From: Pseudomonas oryzae
GTDB lineage: Bacteria > Pseudomonadota > Gammaproteobacteria > Pseudomonadales > Pseudomonadaceae
NCBI RefSeq assembly: GCF_900104805.1
Contig: NZ_LT629751.1
Span: forward strand, 2,957,001-3,021,000
Length of the DNA stretch: 64,000 bases
Direction: 5' to 3'
The translations under genes and the position numbers were made by a program. Shown in pieces: positions 35,535 through 47,386 of the stretch. Position 1 is the stretch's first letter; each line of letters begins with the position of its first letter. The notes beneath the pieces were generated by a model, which saw nothing but the letters and a program-made list of their open reading frames with translations, had not been told where the DNA came from and did not search any database.

Positions 35535-35563
35535 TTGTCGCCGCCGGCAACGCCGGCTTAAAT
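35535..35563 (+). promoter_or_regulatory. Probable promoter of the DCC gene
   Basis: TTGTCG (35535-35540), a 17-base spacer that itself contains an inverted repeat (GCCGGCAACGCCGGC), and TTAAAT (35558-35563). A TGTACA at 35575-35580 lies directly downstream of the predicted start of transcription. Confidence 0.5.
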
Positions 35564-35592
35564 TGTGCAGAACATGTACAGAGATGCATACC

Positions 35593-36030
35593 ATGCAAAA
35601 CAATCCGAGCTGGCCGCTGACCCTCTACTACGACGGCGCCTGCCCCCTGTGCGCCCGCGAGATCCGCCTGCTGCGCCGGCACGCCAGCGCCGCACGCCTG
35701 CAACTGGTGGACATCGCCGCGGCCGACTTCGACCCCGCACCGCTCGGCCTCAGCCTGGCCCGGCTGCAGGAGCGCCTGCACGCACGCTTCGCCGATGGCC
35801 GCTGGGTCAGCGGCCTGGATGCCACCTTCTGGAGCTGGTGCGCCGCCGGGCTCGGCCGCTGGGCCGCACCGCTGCGCTGGCCGCCGCTGCGCCCGTTGCT
35901 GGAGCTCGCCTACCGGCTGTTCTGCCGTCTGCGCCCGCACCTGGGCTGGCTGCCGCACCCGGACGGCGCCGCACGCTGCCGGTCCGAGGGCTGCGCCCTG
36001 CCCCGTGCCGAGCGGCGACACCGGCCCTGA
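35593..36030 (+). CDS. DCC family thiol-disulfide oxidoreductase-like protein (DUF393)
   Basis: 145 residues from the ATG at 35593; an in-frame ATG at 35584 is possible. The family motif is 'YYDGACPLCAREIRLLRRH', a DGxCxxC thioredoxin-like centre near the N-terminus. The family name comes from the conserved Asp-Cys-Cys; activity is inferred from the fold. The C-terminal part is hydrophobic and tryptophan-rich ('FWSWCAAGLGRWAAPLRW'), suggesting membrane contact. It lies upstream of folM and diverges from the flavodoxin gene. Confidence 0.85.
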   Translation: MQNNPSWPLTLYYDGACPLCAREIRLLRRHASAARLQLVDIAAADFDPAPLGLSLARLQERLHARFADGRWVSGLDATFWSWCAAGLGRWAAPLRWPPLRPLLELAYRLFCRLRPHLGWLPHPDGAARCRSEGCALPRAERRHRP

Positions 36031-36172
36031 CCCGGAAAACCACTACACAAAGTGTACAAACACACACGAATCGCACAACAAATCAGATGCCGCCGCCATT
36101 ACACACCAAAACAAAAATCCTTCAAAAACAATTAGTTGAATAAATTCTGCGCAGACTGCCGACAATCATGGC

Positions 36173-36188
36173 GTACAAACCGTTGTAC
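36173..36188. promoter_or_regulatory. GTACAA-N4-TTGTAC palindrome upstream of folM
   Basis: A 16-base dyad with perfect 6-bp arms, 113 bases before folM. Its right arm could act as a -35 box with TAGTGT (36206-36211) at 17 bases. TGTACA also occurs at 36053-36058 and 35575-35580. The regulator is unknown. Confidence 0.5.
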
Positions 36189-36301
36189 AAGAGGCCATCC
36201 TGCGCTAGTGTTTCCCGCGGTTCAGCCGGTAACCCGTCCCGCACTTGTCAGGTACCCGGCGGTCTTGCCGCTGAACCATCCCCATTTTCCACGAGGCACG
36301 C

Positions 36302-37015
36302 ATGAGCCAGTCCGCCGCTCCCATCCTGATCACCGGCGCCAGCCAGCGAGTCGGGTTGCACTGCGCGCTGCGGCTGCTCGATGCCGGCCAGCCGCTGATC
36401 GTCAGCTACCGTAGCGAACGCCCGGCGCTCGACGAGCTGCGCCGGCGCGGCGCGCTGACCCTGCCGGCGGACTTCTCCAGCGAGGCCGGCATCCTCGCCT
36501 TCATCGACCTGCTGCACAGCCACACCGACCGTCTGCGCGCCATCGTGCACAACGCCTCGGACTGGCTGCGCGAGGAACCGGGCGAGGAGGCGGCAGCCTT
36601 CGCGCGCATGGTCAGCGTGCACATGCTGGCGCCCTACCTGATCAACCTGCGCTGCCGCGCGCTGCTCGAGCGCTCCACCCCGGCGGACATCGTGCATATC
36701 ACCGATGACGCGGCCCGTCGCGGCAGTGCCAATCGTGTAGCCTATTGCGCCAGCAAGGCCGGCCTGGAAAACCTGACCCTGTCGTTCGCCGCGCAGTTCG
36801 CCCCGCGCATCAAGGTCAACGCCATCGCGCCGGCGCTGGTGATGTTCCAGGCGCACGACGACGCGCAGTACCGCGAGAAAACCCTGGCCAAGTCGGCCCT
36901 CGGCATCGAGCCGGGGCCGGAAGTCATCTACCAGAGCCTGCGCTACCTTCTGGACAACCCCTACGTCACCGGCACCAGCCTGTGCGTCAACGGCGGCCGC
37001 CATCTCGTCAAGTGA
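36302..37015 (+). CDS. folM: Dihydromonapterin reductase / dihydrofolate reductase FolM
   Basis: 237 residues. It is a short-chain dehydrogenase: NADPH loop '[16 protein letters not shown]', the catalytic '[11 protein letters not shown]' with Tyr and Lys, and C-terminal '[17 protein letters not shown]'. FolM reduces dihydromonapterin to tetrahydromonapterin. The adjacent folE and folX produce its substrate, and in Pseudomonas the product serves as cofactor for phenylalanine hydroxylase. The A+T-rich 271-base region upstream holds the palindrome at 36173-36188. Confidence 0.9.
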   Translation: MSQSAAPILITGASQRVGLHCALRLLDAGQPLIVSYRSERPALDELRRRGALTLPADFSSEAGILAFIDLLHSHTDRLRAIVHNASDWLREEPGEEAAAFARMVSVHMLAPYLINLRCRALLERSTPADIVHITDDAARRGSANRVAYCASKAGLENLTLSFAAQFAPRIKVNAIAPALVMFQAHDDAQYREKTLAKSALGIEPGPEVIYQSLRYLLDNPYVTGTSLCVNGGRHLVK

Positions 37016-37047
37016 AACGGGCGCACGCCGCCACTGAGGACCCCGAC

Positions 37048-37617
37048 ATGAGCGATCAACTGTCGCAAATCACCGAGCATTACCGCGAAATCCTCCTCGG
37101 CCTCGGCGAGGACCCCGAGCGCGAGGGGCTGCTGGATACGCCCAAGCGCGCCGCCAAGGCCATGCAGTACCTGTGCCGCGGCTATCAGCAGACCCTCGAC
37201 GAGATCGTCAACGGCGCGCTGTTCGCCTCGGACAACGACGAGATGGTGATCGTCCGCGACGTCGAGCTGTACTCGCTGTGCGAGCACCACCTGCTGCCGT
37301 TCATCGGCAAGGCCCACGTCGCCTACATCCCCACCGGCAAGGTGCTCGGCCTGTCCAAGGTGGCGCGCATCGTCGACATGTACGCCCGCCGCCTGCAGAT
37401 CCAGGAGAACCTCACCCGGCAGATCGCCGAGGCGATCCAGAGCGTCACCAACGCCGCCGGCGTGGCCGTGGTGATCGAGGCGCAGCACATGTGCATGATG
37501 ATGCGCGGGGTGGAGAAGCAGAACTCGGTGATGAACACCTCGGTGATGCTCGGCGCCTTCCGCGAGTCGGTGAACACCCGCCAGGAATTCCTGCAACTGA
37601 TCGCCCGGAGCAAGTAA
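37048..37617 (+). CDS. folE: GTP cyclohydrolase I
   Basis: 189 residues. The zinc ligands are Cys78 and His81 ('[16 protein letters not shown]') and Cys149 ('[11 protein letters not shown]'). It opens GTP to dihydroneopterin triphosphate, the start of folate and pterin synthesis. It starts 32 bases after folM and its stop directly abuts the folX start. Pseudomonas often carries more than one folE; this copy is dedicated by position to monapterin synthesis. Confidence 0.95.
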   Translation: MSDQLSQITEHYREILLGLGEDPEREGLLDTPKRAAKAMQYLCRGYQQTLDEIVNGALFASDNDEMVIVRDVELYSLCEHHLLPFIGKAHVAYIPTGKVLGLSKVARIVDMYARRLQIQENLTRQIAEAIQSVTNAAGVAVVIEAQHMCMMMRGVEKQNSVMNTSVMLGAFRESVNTRQEFLQLIARSK

Positions 37618-37989
37618 ATGCCACGACTGGAACCCGGCATGGCGCGCATCCGCGTCAAGGACCTGCGCCTGCGCACCTACATCGGCATCAAGGAGGAGGA
37701 AATCCTCAACAAGCAGGACGTGCTGATCAACCTGACCATCCTCTACCCGGCCCAGGAAGCGGTGCAGGGCAACGACATCGGCCAGGCGCTGAACTACCGC
37801 ACCATCACCAAGGAGATCATCCGTCACGTCGAGGAGAACCGCTTCGCCCTGCTCGAGCGGCTGACCCAGGAAATCCTCGACCTGGTGATGGCCAACCCGC
37901 AGGTACGCTACGCCGAGGTCGAGGTCGACAAGCCGCACGCGCTGCGCTTCGCCGAGTCGGTGTCGATCACCCTGACCGGCCACCGCTGA
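37618..37989 (+). CDS. folX: Dihydroneopterin triphosphate 2'-epimerase
   Basis: 123 residues, FolB-like T-fold: '[20 protein letters not shown]' and '[20 protein letters not shown]'. Compared with FolB, FolX acts on the triphosphate epimerisation that leads to monapterin. The start codon directly follows the folE TAA. The folM-folE-folX order fully explains a tetrahydromonapterin pathway. Confidence 0.93.
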   Translation: MPRLEPGMARIRVKDLRLRTYIGIKEEEILNKQDVLINLTILYPAQEAVQGNDIGQALNYRTITKEIIRHVEENRFALLERLTQEILDLVMANPQVRYAEVEVDKPHALRFAESVSITLTGHR

Positions 37990-38049
37990 TCCCGCGGCGG
38001 CTCTTATGATCGCCGCCTCCGCGCCGTCCAACCTCCCAGCGAGTCCGCC

Positions 38050-38343
38050 ATGACCGAACAGCAACGCCTCGAACTGGAAGCCGCCGCCTTCCGCCGCCTG
38101 CTCCAGCACCTGAGCGCGCGCAGCGACGTGCAGAACATCGACCTGATGAATCTCGCCGGCTTCTGCCGCAACTGCCTGGGCAAGTGGTACAAGGCCGCTG
38201 CCGACGAACGCGGCATCGAGCTGTCCGCCGAGGACGCCCGCGACACCATCTACGGCATGCCCTACGCCGAGTGGAAAGCCCAGCATCAAAAAGAGGCCAC
38301 GCCCGAGCAGCTGGCCGCCTTCGACCAAGCGAGCAAGAAATGA
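38050..38343 (+). CDS. DUF1244 family protein
   Basis: 97 residues. 'LLQHLSARSDVQNIDLMNLA' and 'FCRNCLGKWYKAAADERGI' are the marks of DUF1244, a helical family found in gamma- and alphaproteobacteria; the CRNC pair may bind metal. The function is not known. It follows folX by 60 bases and its stop overlaps the next start, so it probably belongs to the fol operon. Confidence 0.85.
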   Translation: MTEQQRLELEAAAFRRLLQHLSARSDVQNIDLMNLAGFCRNCLGKWYKAAADERGIELSAEDARDTIYGMPYAEWKAQHQKEATPEQLAAFDQASKK

Positions 38344-38681
38344 CCGCACTCACCGACTTCCGCGCCGCCCTGCGCAGCGGCAACCACGTCTTCGCCGACA
38401 CCCTGGCGTTCATCGCCGCCCACTACGACTACATGCCGCAGGCCTTCGTCAACGGCAGCGTGGAGAACGCCGCCGGCCAGAACGAGGGCTCCTGCAAGCT
38501 GCTCGGCCTGGCCCTGCTCGAGGGTCTCGGCGACGAGGAAACCCTGCTGGCCTTCGGCGAGCACTACCGCAGCGTGCTGGCCACCCCCGAGGGCAGCGAC
38601 CACGGCAACATCCGCGCCCTGCAGGCCTCGGGCCTTGCCGGCGTGCGCTTCGCCGAGCTGCCGCTCGTGCGCAAGGGCTGA
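38340..38681 (+). CDS. HopJ-family protein
   Basis: 113 residues, starting in an ATGA overlap with the DUF1244 gene. 'DTLAFIAAHYDYMPQAFVNG' and 'NEGSCKLLGLALLEGLGDEE' are typical of the HopJ (type III effector) family. The name comes from a plant pathogen protein, but homologs are widespread in non-pathogens and algae, and no secretion genes lie nearby, so an effector role is unlikely here. Confidence 0.85.
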   Translation: MTALTDFRAALRSGNHVFADTLAFIAAHYDYMPQAFVNGSVENAAGQNEGSCKLLGLALLEGLGDEETLLAFGEHYRSVLATPEGSDHGNIRALQASGLAGVRFAELPLVRKG

Positions 38682-38730
38682 GCCCGCGCCCGTCCCGGCC
38701 GGAGCGCAACGCGCGCGGCCGGGTCAGTCT

Positions 38731-38865
38731 TCAGCACACCCCCATCCCCTGCATCAGCAGCATCAGCCCGCCCTGCCGCCAGCCCCACCAGGCCAGCGCC
38801 AGCAGCGCCGCCAGCAGCGCCGCCAGCAGCAGTCCACCGCCCAGCCAGGGCAGCGCACGACGCAT
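38731..38865 (-). CDS. Small membrane protein coupled to the MFS gene
   Basis: 44 residues: '[20 protein letters not shown]' then 'LLALAWWGWRQGG' and a short tail ending in Cys. One membrane helix with positive N-terminus. Its ATG shares a base with the MFS stop (TGATG), a classic coupling arrangement. I do not recognise a family. It may modulate the transporter; this is inference from position only. Confidence 0.55.
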   Translation of the reverse strand: MRRALPWLGGGLLLAALLAALLALAWWGWRQGGLMLLMQGMGVC

Positions 38866-40070
38866 CAGGCCGCCCCCGCCTGCAGGCGCGCCACCGGCTG
38901 CTCGCGCACCGGCCAGTTGAGCAGCGCGGCCATCACGCTCAGACCGACGCAGATCTGCCAGACCAGCTCGTAGCTGCCGGTGCGGTCGTACAGCCAGCCG
39001 CCCAGCCAGCCGCCCATGAACGAGCCGAGCTGGTGGAACAGGAAGACGATGCCGCCGAGCATCGACAGGTTGCGCACGCCGAACAGGGTGGCCACCGTGC
39101 CGTTGGTCAGCGGCACCGTGGACAGCCAGAGGAAGCCCATGGCCATGCCGAAGGCGTAGGCCGTCCACTCGCTCAGCGGCGCCCAGAGGAAGGCGACGAT
39201 CACCACGCCGCGGGTCAGGTACAGGGCGGCGAGCAGTTTCGGCTTGGCGTAGCAGCTGCCCAGCCAGCCGGCGGTGTAGGTGCCGAACACGTTGAACAGC
39301 CCGACCAGCGCTAGCACCGTGGTGCCGACCTGCGCCGGCAGGTGCTGGTCGACCAGGTAGGCCGGCAGGTGCACGCCGATGAACACCACCTGGAAGCCGC
39401 AGACGAAGAAGCCCAGCGCCAGCAGCCAGAAGCCGGAATGCCCGGCGGCCTCGCGCAGCGCATCAAGGAGGGTCTGCGCCGGGCCGTGGGCGACCGGCTG
39501 CGCCGGCGCGCGCAGCAGCGCCGCCAGCGGCAGGATCAGGGCGATCAGCACGGCCAGCGCCAGCAGCGCGCCCGACCAGCCGAGCCAGGTGATCAGGCCG
39601 AGGCTGCCGGGCAGCATGACGAACTGGCCGAACGAGCCGGCCGCGGCGGCGACGCCCATGGCCATGCTGCGTTTCTCCACCGGCGCGGCCTGCCCCACCG
39701 CACCGAGCAGCACCGAGAACGAGGTGCCGGACAGGCCGAGGCCGATCAGCAGGCCGGCACTCAGCGACAGCGAGGCGGGACTATCGGAGAAGGCCATCAG
39801 CGCCAGGCCGGCGACGTACAGCACGCCGCCGATCAGCACGGTGCGCTTGACCCCGAAGCGGTCGGCGAAGGCGCCGGTGAACGGCTGGATCAGGCCCCAG
39901 ATCAGGTTCTGCAGGGCGATGGCGAAGGCGAACACCTCGCGGCCCCAGCCGAACTCGGCGCTCATCGGTGGCAGGAACAGGCCGAAGCCGTGGCGCACGC
40001 CCAGCGACAGGGCGAGGATCAGCGAGCTACCCAGCAGCATCCAGCCGCAGTGGCGCCAGAGCGAGGTCAT
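38865..40070 (-). CDS. Major facilitator superfamily transporter
   Basis: 401 residues from the ATG at 40070, with CAAGGAGAT upstream. Twelve membrane segments; '[20 protein letters not shown]' is the loop 2-3 motif and '[20 protein letters not shown]' resembles the oxalate/formate-type MFS (OFA/MCT-like) group. The substrate is unknown. It converges on the HopJ-like gene and diverges from the nucleoid protein gene. Confidence 0.83.
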   Translation of the reverse strand: MTSLWRHCGWMLLGSSLILALSLGVRHGFGLFLPPMSAEFGWGREVFAFAIALQNLIWGLIQPFTGAFADRFGVKRTVLIGGVLYVAGLALMAFSDSPASLSLSAGLLIGLGLSGTSFSVLLGAVGQAAPVEKRSMAMGVAAAAGSFGQFVMLPGSLGLITWLGWSGALLALAVLIALILPLAALLRAPAQPVAHGPAQTLLDALREAAGHSGFWLLALGFFVCGFQVVFIGVHLPAYLVDQHLPAQVGTTVLALVGLFNVFGTYTAGWLGSCYAKPKLLAALYLTRGVVIVAFLWAPLSEWTAYAFGMAMGFLWLSTVPLTNGTVATLFGVRNLSMLGGIVFLFHQLGSFMGGWLGGWLYDRTGSYELVWQICVGLSVMAALLNWPVREQPVARLQAGAA

Positions 40071-40194
40071 GACTATCTCCTTGAGGCAAAAAGCGAGCAT
40101 ATCACTCGGGTATGCGCTTGCCGACCGCCCCACTCCGGGGACGGCCCGGCCATCGGTTACACTGGCGCATCCGCATTTCCGCCACGAGACCGCC

Positions 40195-41202
40195 ATGCCG
40201 ATCCGCCACGCCATCGTCCACCTGATCGACAAGAAGCCCGACGGCAATCCTGCCGTGCTGCACGCCCGCGACAGCGAGCTGGGCGAATCGCAGGCCATCG
40301 ACAACCTGCTGGCCGACCTCAACGACAGCTACAACGCCAAGCCGAACAAGGTGTGGGGCCTGTTCCACGAGGAGTCCGGCGCCTTCCCGTTCAGCGGCTG
40401 GCTGGCCGACTACCTCGACGGCGGCCGCGACTTCGTCGCCTTCAGCCGCCAGGCGGTCGAGCACCTCAAGCAGCTGATGGAGCAGTCCAACCTGTCCACC
40501 GGCGGCCACGTGCTGCTCGCCCACTACCAGCAGGGCATGACCGACTACCTGGCCATCGCCCTGCTGCACCACAGCGAGGGCGTGGCGGTCACCGACAGCC
40601 TCGAGGTCACCCCGGCCAAGCACCTCGACCTCGGCCAGCTGCACCTGGCCGCGCGCATCAACCTGTCCGAGTGGCGCAACAACCAGACCTCGAAGCAGTA
40701 CATCTCCTTCATCAAGGGCAAGGGCGGCAAGAAGGTCTCCGAGTACTTCCGCGACTTCATCGGCTGTCAGGAGGGGGTCGATGCGCCGAGCGAGACGCGC
40801 ACCCTGCTCAAGGCGTTCAGCGACTACGTGGAGAGCGAGGACCTGGCCGAGGAGCAGGCCCGCGAGAAGACCGAGGCGCTGGTCGACTACGCCAGCAGCC
40901 AGGCACGCCGCGGCGAACCGATCGCCCTCGAGGAACTCTCCGAGCTGATCGACGAGGAGCAGCCGCGCGCCTTCTATGAGCACATCCGCAACAAGGACTA
41001 CGGCCTGGCCCCGGAGATCCCGGCGGACAAGCGCACCCTCAACCAGTTCCGCCGCTTCACCGGCCGCGCCGAAGGCCTGTCGATCAGCTTCGAGGCGCAC
41101 CTGCTCGGCTCGCAGATCGAATACGACGAGAGCAGCGACACCCTGATCATCCGCCAGCTGCCGAGCAAGCTGAAGGACCAGCTCAAGCGGCGCAAGGACT
41201 GA
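40195..41202 (+). CDS. Nucleoid-associated protein YejK/NdpA
   Basis: 335 residues from the ATG at 40195. It begins '[20 protein letters not shown]' and contains '[20 protein letters not shown]', '[20 protein letters not shown]' and '[20 protein letters not shown]', the YejK signature. The protein is found with the nucleoid; its exact role is not settled. It lies 5 bases upstream of the PPK2 gene. Confidence 0.92.
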   Translation: MPIRHAIVHLIDKKPDGNPAVLHARDSELGESQAIDNLLADLNDSYNAKPNKVWGLFHEESGAFPFSGWLADYLDGGRDFVAFSRQAVEHLKQLMEQSNLSTGGHVLLAHYQQGMTDYLAIALLHHSEGVAVTDSLEVTPAKHLDLGQLHLAARINLSEWRNNQTSKQYISFIKGKGGKKVSEYFRDFIGCQEGVDAPSETRTLLKAFSDYVESEDLAEEQAREKTEALVDYASSQARRGEPIALEELSELIDEEQPRAFYEHIRNKDYGLAPEIPADKRTLNQFRRFTGRAEGLSISFEAHLLGSQIEYDESSDTLIIRQLPSKLKDQLKRRKD

Positions 41203-41207
41203 GCGCC

Positions 41208-42026
41208 ATGCCGCGCCTGCCCGACACCCTGCTCGACGCCTGCCTCGGCGATCCGCGCGCCCCTCGCGTGGCCGATGCCGAGCGCCTGTGCGGCCTGGCG
41301 CGCGAGGAGGCACGGGCGCAGCTCGCGGCGCTCAAGCCCTGGCTGGCCGAGCAGCAGACCCTGCTGCGTGCGCGGCGCCAGGAAGCGCTGCTGGTCTGGC
41401 TGCAGGGAGCGGACTGCGCCGGCAAGGACGGCGCCATCCGCCAGGTGTTCGGCGGCCTCAACCCGCAGGGCCTGCGGGTGCACGCCTTCTGCCAGCCGAG
41501 CGCGGCCGAGCGCGCCGAAGGCTTCCTCGAACGCTACCAGCGCTGCCTGCCAGCGCCCGGCGAGCTCGTGTTGTTCAACCGCACGCCCTACGAGGGCGTG
41601 GCCTGCGACCTGTTCGACGGCTTCATCGACGCCGCCGCCATCCCCGCCCGCCTGGCGCAGCTGGCCGCCTTCGAGGACGAGCTGGCCGGGCGCGGCATCC
41701 GCCTGCTCAAGGTCTATCTGCAGATTTCCCGCGTCGAGCAGAAGGCACGCCTGCGCAAGCGCCTGCTCGATCCGCGCAAACACTGGAAGCTCGGCGCCGA
41801 GGACCTCGCGGCGCACCGCCAGTTCGATCAGCGCGAAGCGCACTGGGCCGGCATCCTCGCCGCCAGCCAGCGCCCGCAGGCGCCCTGGCGGCTGATCCCG
41901 GCCAACCACAAGTGGCTGCGCGACATCCTGCTGGCCAGCCTGGTCGCCCGCGAATTCGAGCAGCTCGGCCAGCGCTGGCCGAACCCACCGCTGCCGTTCG
42001 GCCTCGACGAGCTGGAGCGGGCCTGA
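41208..42026 (+). CDS. Polyphosphate kinase 2 family protein
   Basis: 272 residues. The P-loop is 'WLQGADCAGKDGAIRQVFGG'. The second motif is 'LFNRTPYEGV', where many PPK2s have FDRSWYNRAGVE; FNR-type versions occur in class III PPK2, which use polyphosphate to phosphorylate AMP and ADP. The lid region is 'SRVEQKARLRKRLLDPRKHW'. So it likely transfers phosphate between polyphosphate and nucleotides; the substrate preference is inference. It is 5 bases from the YejK gene. Confidence 0.86.
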   Translation: MPRLPDTLLDACLGDPRAPRVADAERLCGLAREEARAQLAALKPWLAEQQTLLRARRQEALLVWLQGADCAGKDGAIRQVFGGLNPQGLRVHAFCQPSAAERAEGFLERYQRCLPAPGELVLFNRTPYEGVACDLFDGFIDAAAIPARLAQLAAFEDELAGRGIRLLKVYLQISRVEQKARLRKRLLDPRKHWKLGAEDLAAHRQFDQREAHWAGILAASQRPQAPWRLIPANHKWLRDILLASLVAREFEQLGQRWPNPPLPFGLDELERA

Positions 42027-42061
42027 ACCCGCCCCCGCACTGCGGGGTGCTCGCCCAGCCC

Positions 42062-42171
42062 GTAGGGTGGGTCAGGCCGCAGGCCGTAACCCACCAACCG
42101 GCCGCCAGGCCGGCAATCGGGATGCCTGTCGGCATCCTTGGTGGGTTACGCCGCGTTGCGGCTAGCCCACC

Positions 42172-42175
<4 letters not shown>
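42062..42175. repeat. GTAGGG...CCCTAC inverted repeat element, 114 bases
   Basis: The largest copy. The left end GTAGGGTGGGTCAGGCC and the right end GGCTAGCCCACCCTAC are inverted, with internal hairpins (CGGCCGCCAGGCCGGC and GATGCCTGTCGGCATC). It sits between PPK2 and the GIY-YIG gene and supplies the stop codon of the latter. Confidence 0.82.
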
Positions 42176-43307
<1,132 letters not shown>

Positions 43308-43466
43308 GCGGCCCGCGCCGGCAAGCGCCGGGAACGTGGCGCGCCCTGAGCGGAAAACCCCGGCAAACGGCTCGCCGGCGCCGGCCGGGGCGCCGCGCGG
43401 CTTCGCCCTGCCGGCATCTTGCTTTACACTGCAGTCTGTATCTTTCCCACGCAGATCGAGATCACC

Positions 43467-45002
<1,536 letters not shown>

Positions 45003-45064
45003 GCCCCTCCCCCCCTGCCGCGCCGGCGGCAGGGGCCTCCTTCATCGCGTTGCCCTGCCCCGCC

Positions 45065-45901
45065 ATGTTCCGACTGCCCCGCCTGCTGACCGTCCTGCTG
45101 CTTGCCCTCCTCGCCCCCGCGGCGCTGGCCGAGGGGTTCCTCTCGCGTCTGCTCGACCGCCCGGTGCCCGGCGGCGTGGCGGTGGTCGATCTGGGGGACG
45201 CCCCGGCGCGACCGGGCGCCCGCTACCAGGACAAGCCGCTGCTGGTGGTGCGCGAGGACGACCGGCGCTGGATCGCCGTGGTCGGTGTGCCGCTGAGCGC
45301 CAAGCCGGGGCAACAGCGCATCGAACTGGACGACGGCAGCCAGCGCAGCTTCACGGTCGGCCCGCGCGACTACCAGCAGCAGCACATCACCCTGAAGAAC
45401 AAGGAGCAGGTCAATCCCAGCCCGGCCAACCTCAAGCGCATCGACCGCGAGCTGGCCGAGCAGAGCGCGGCCTATCGCCGCTTCAGCGCGCGCCAGCCGA
45501 GCAACCTGCTGTTCGACAAGCCGGTCGCCGGCCCGCTGTCCAGCCCGTTCGGCCTGCGCCGCTTCTTCAACGGCGAGGAACGCAACCCGCACTCCGGCCT
45601 CGACTTCGCCGTGCCGGCCGGCACCCCGGTCAAGGCGCCGGCGGCGGGCAAGGTGATCCTGGTCGGCGACTACTTCTTCAACGGCCGCACCGTGTTCGTC
45701 GACCACGGCCAGGGGCTGATCAGCATGTTCTGCCACCTGTCGCAGATCGGCGTGAAGGTCGGCGACGAGCTGGCGCGCGGCGCCGTGCTCGGCAAGGTCG
45801 GCGCCACCGGGCGCGCCACCGGCCCGCACCTGCACTGGAACGTCAGCCTCAACGACGCGCGGGTCGACCCGAGCATCTTCATCGGCGCCTTCCGTCCCTG
45901 A
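45065..45901 (+). CDS. M23-family peptidoglycan endopeptidase (LytM domain)
   Basis: 278 residues from the ATG at 45065. It has a signal peptide ('RLPRLLTVLLLALLAPAALA') and a C-terminal M23 domain with zinc ligands in 'NPHSGLDFAVPAGTPVKAPA' (HxxxD) and 'GPHLHWNVSLND' (HxH). The periplasmic protein should cut peptide cross-links in peptidoglycan. The N-terminal part resembles the substrate-guarding domain of MepM-type enzymes. Confidence 0.9.
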   Translation: MFRLPRLLTVLLLALLAPAALAEGFLSRLLDRPVPGGVAVVDLGDAPARPGARYQDKPLLVVREDDRRWIAVVGVPLSAKPGQQRIELDDGSQRSFTVGPRDYQQQHITLKNKEQVNPSPANLKRIDRELAEQSAAYRRFSARQPSNLLFDKPVAGPLSSPFGLRRFFNGEERNPHSGLDFAVPAGTPVKAPAAGKVILVGDYFFNGRTVFVDHGQGLISMFCHLSQIGVKVGDELARGAVLGKVGATGRATGPHLHWNVSLNDARVDPSIFIGAFRP

Positions 45902-45984
45902 CGGGCCGCGCCGGCTAAGCTTCACCTGAGTCCCCATCCGGGCGCGCCCCGGCGGCCGCCGTTCCCGGCGATCAGGAGAAGCTC

Positions 45985-47253
45985 ATGCCCGGCGACCTTG
46001 CTCTGGCCCTCGACTGGCTGCAGACCCGCCCCTACCTGTACACCACGCTGAGCGTCGCCCTGCTGCTGGCCATCGCCTGGCTGGCCAACTGGACCGTCAA
46101 GCACCTGCTGGCGCGCGCCCTGCACCGCACCCTCAGCGCCACGCCGCTCGGCCGCCACCTGCCCAGCTACGAGCAGAGCATCGTCCGCCGCCTGTCGAAC
46201 ATAGTGCCGGCGCTGATCCTCTCCAGCGGCGTCGCCCTGGTGCCCGGCCTGCCCCCGGCGGCGGTGGCAGTGGTGGAGAACGTCTGCCGGGCCTTCATCG
46301 TGCTGACCATCGCCCTGGCCATCGGCGGCGCGCTCAAGCAGGCCAACCGCCTTTACGAGCAGCGCCCGGACGCCCACCTCAAGCCGATCAAGGGCTACCT
46401 GCAGGTGCTGGAGATCGCCGTCTACGCGCTGGCCACCATCCTGATGCTCGCCACGCTGATCGACCGCTCGCCGCTGATCCTGCTCTCCGGCCTCGGCGCC
46501 ATGGCCGCGGTGCTGCTGCTGATCTTCCAGCACACCCTGCTGTCGGTGGTGGCCAGCGTGCAGATCTCCTCCAACGACATCCTCCGCGTCGGCGACTGGG
46601 TGGAGATTCCCGAACTGAATGCCGACGGCGACGTGATCGACATCGCCCTGCACACCGTCCGGGTGCAGAACTGGGACAAGACCATCACCTGCATCCCGAC
46701 CAAGCGCTTCATCAGCGACCCGTTCAAGAACTGGCGCGGCATGCACGAGTCGGGCGGCCGGCGGATCAAGCGCAGCCTGTACCTGGACCAGAACAGCGTG
46801 CGCTTTCTGGTTGCCGCGGAGGTCGAACAGCTGCGCCACTTCGCCCTGCTGCGCGACTACCTCGGCCAGAAGGAGAGCGAGCTGGAGAAATGGAACCTGA
46901 TGCTGCGTGAGCAGGGCGCGGCGCCTCTCAACCAGCGCCGCCTGACCAACCTCGGCACCTTCCGCGCCTACGTGGAGATCTACCTGCGCCACAACCCGCA
47001 GATCCGCCAGGACATGACCCTGCTGGTGCGCCAGCTCGCCCCCACCGCCACCGGCCTGCCGCTGGAGCTGTACTGCTTCACCGCCACCACCGCGTGGGCC
47101 GACTACGAACGCATCCAGGCGGACATCTTCGACCACCTGCTGGCGATCCTGCCGGAGTTCGGCCTGCGCGTGTTCCAGTATCCGAGCGGCGCCGACCTGC
47201 GCGAGTGGCGGACACCGGCGGCCGAGGCCGCCGGGCCGACCATGGCACCGTAG
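45985..47253 (+). CDS. MscS-family mechanosensitive channel (YbdG-like)
   Basis: 422 residues with AGGAGAAG before the ATG. About five membrane segments lead to the pore helix 'LSGLGAMAAVLLLIFQHTLL' and the beta domain 'VASVQISSNDILRVGDWVEI', as in YbdG. It probably releases osmolytes on hypo-osmotic shock. The stop TAG is part of a GTAGGGG repeat end at 47250. Confidence 0.9.
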   Translation: MPGDLALALDWLQTRPYLYTTLSVALLLAIAWLANWTVKHLLARALHRTLSATPLGRHLPSYEQSIVRRLSNIVPALILSSGVALVPGLPPAAVAVVENVCRAFIVLTIALAIGGALKQANRLYEQRPDAHLKPIKGYLQVLEIAVYALATILMLATLIDRSPLILLSGLGAMAAVLLLIFQHTLLSVVASVQISSNDILRVGDWVEIPELNADGDVIDIALHTVRVQNWDKTITCIPTKRFISDPFKNWRGMHESGGRRIKRSLYLDQNSVRFLVAAEVEQLRHFALLRDYLGQKESELEKWNLMLREQGAAPLNQRRLTNLGTFRAYVEIYLRHNPQIRQDMTLLVRQLAPTATGLPLELYCFTATTAWADYERIQADIFDHLLAILPEFGLRVFQYPSGADLREWRTPAAEAAGPTMAP

Positions 47254-47335
47254 GGGAGAAGACGCGCGCAGCGATCTTCTACCGCCCCTCCGCACTGCCG
47301 GCGGTGGACAATCGCTGGCGCGAGTTGTCCACCCT
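47250..47335. repeat. Inverted repeats in the MscS-oprC gap
   Basis: Two dyads: GTAGGGGAGAAGA with TCTTCTACCGCCCC (47250-47288), and GGTGGACAA with TTGTCCACC (47303-47311 and 47325-47333). The second resembles the left part of the element at 11313-11394. The MscS stop codon lies in the GTAGGGG motif. The stems may terminate the convergent mscS and oprC transcripts. Confidence 0.65.
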
Positions 47336-47386
47336 GCGGCTCGCAAACTGCCGCTCCGCAGCCAGAGGTCAGGGCGGCGGCATGGC

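Noticed and set aside
36031-36301. AT-rich stretch as a sign of horizontal transfer
   Set aside because: Flanking genes are in the order known for Pseudomonas and have native composition; the AT content is better explained by a promoter and operator region.
38340-38681. Type III secretion effector island suggested by the HopJ name
   Set aside because: HopJ-like proteins are widespread housekeeping proteins, no secretion or chaperone genes are near, and it is coupled to DUF1244 and the fol genes.
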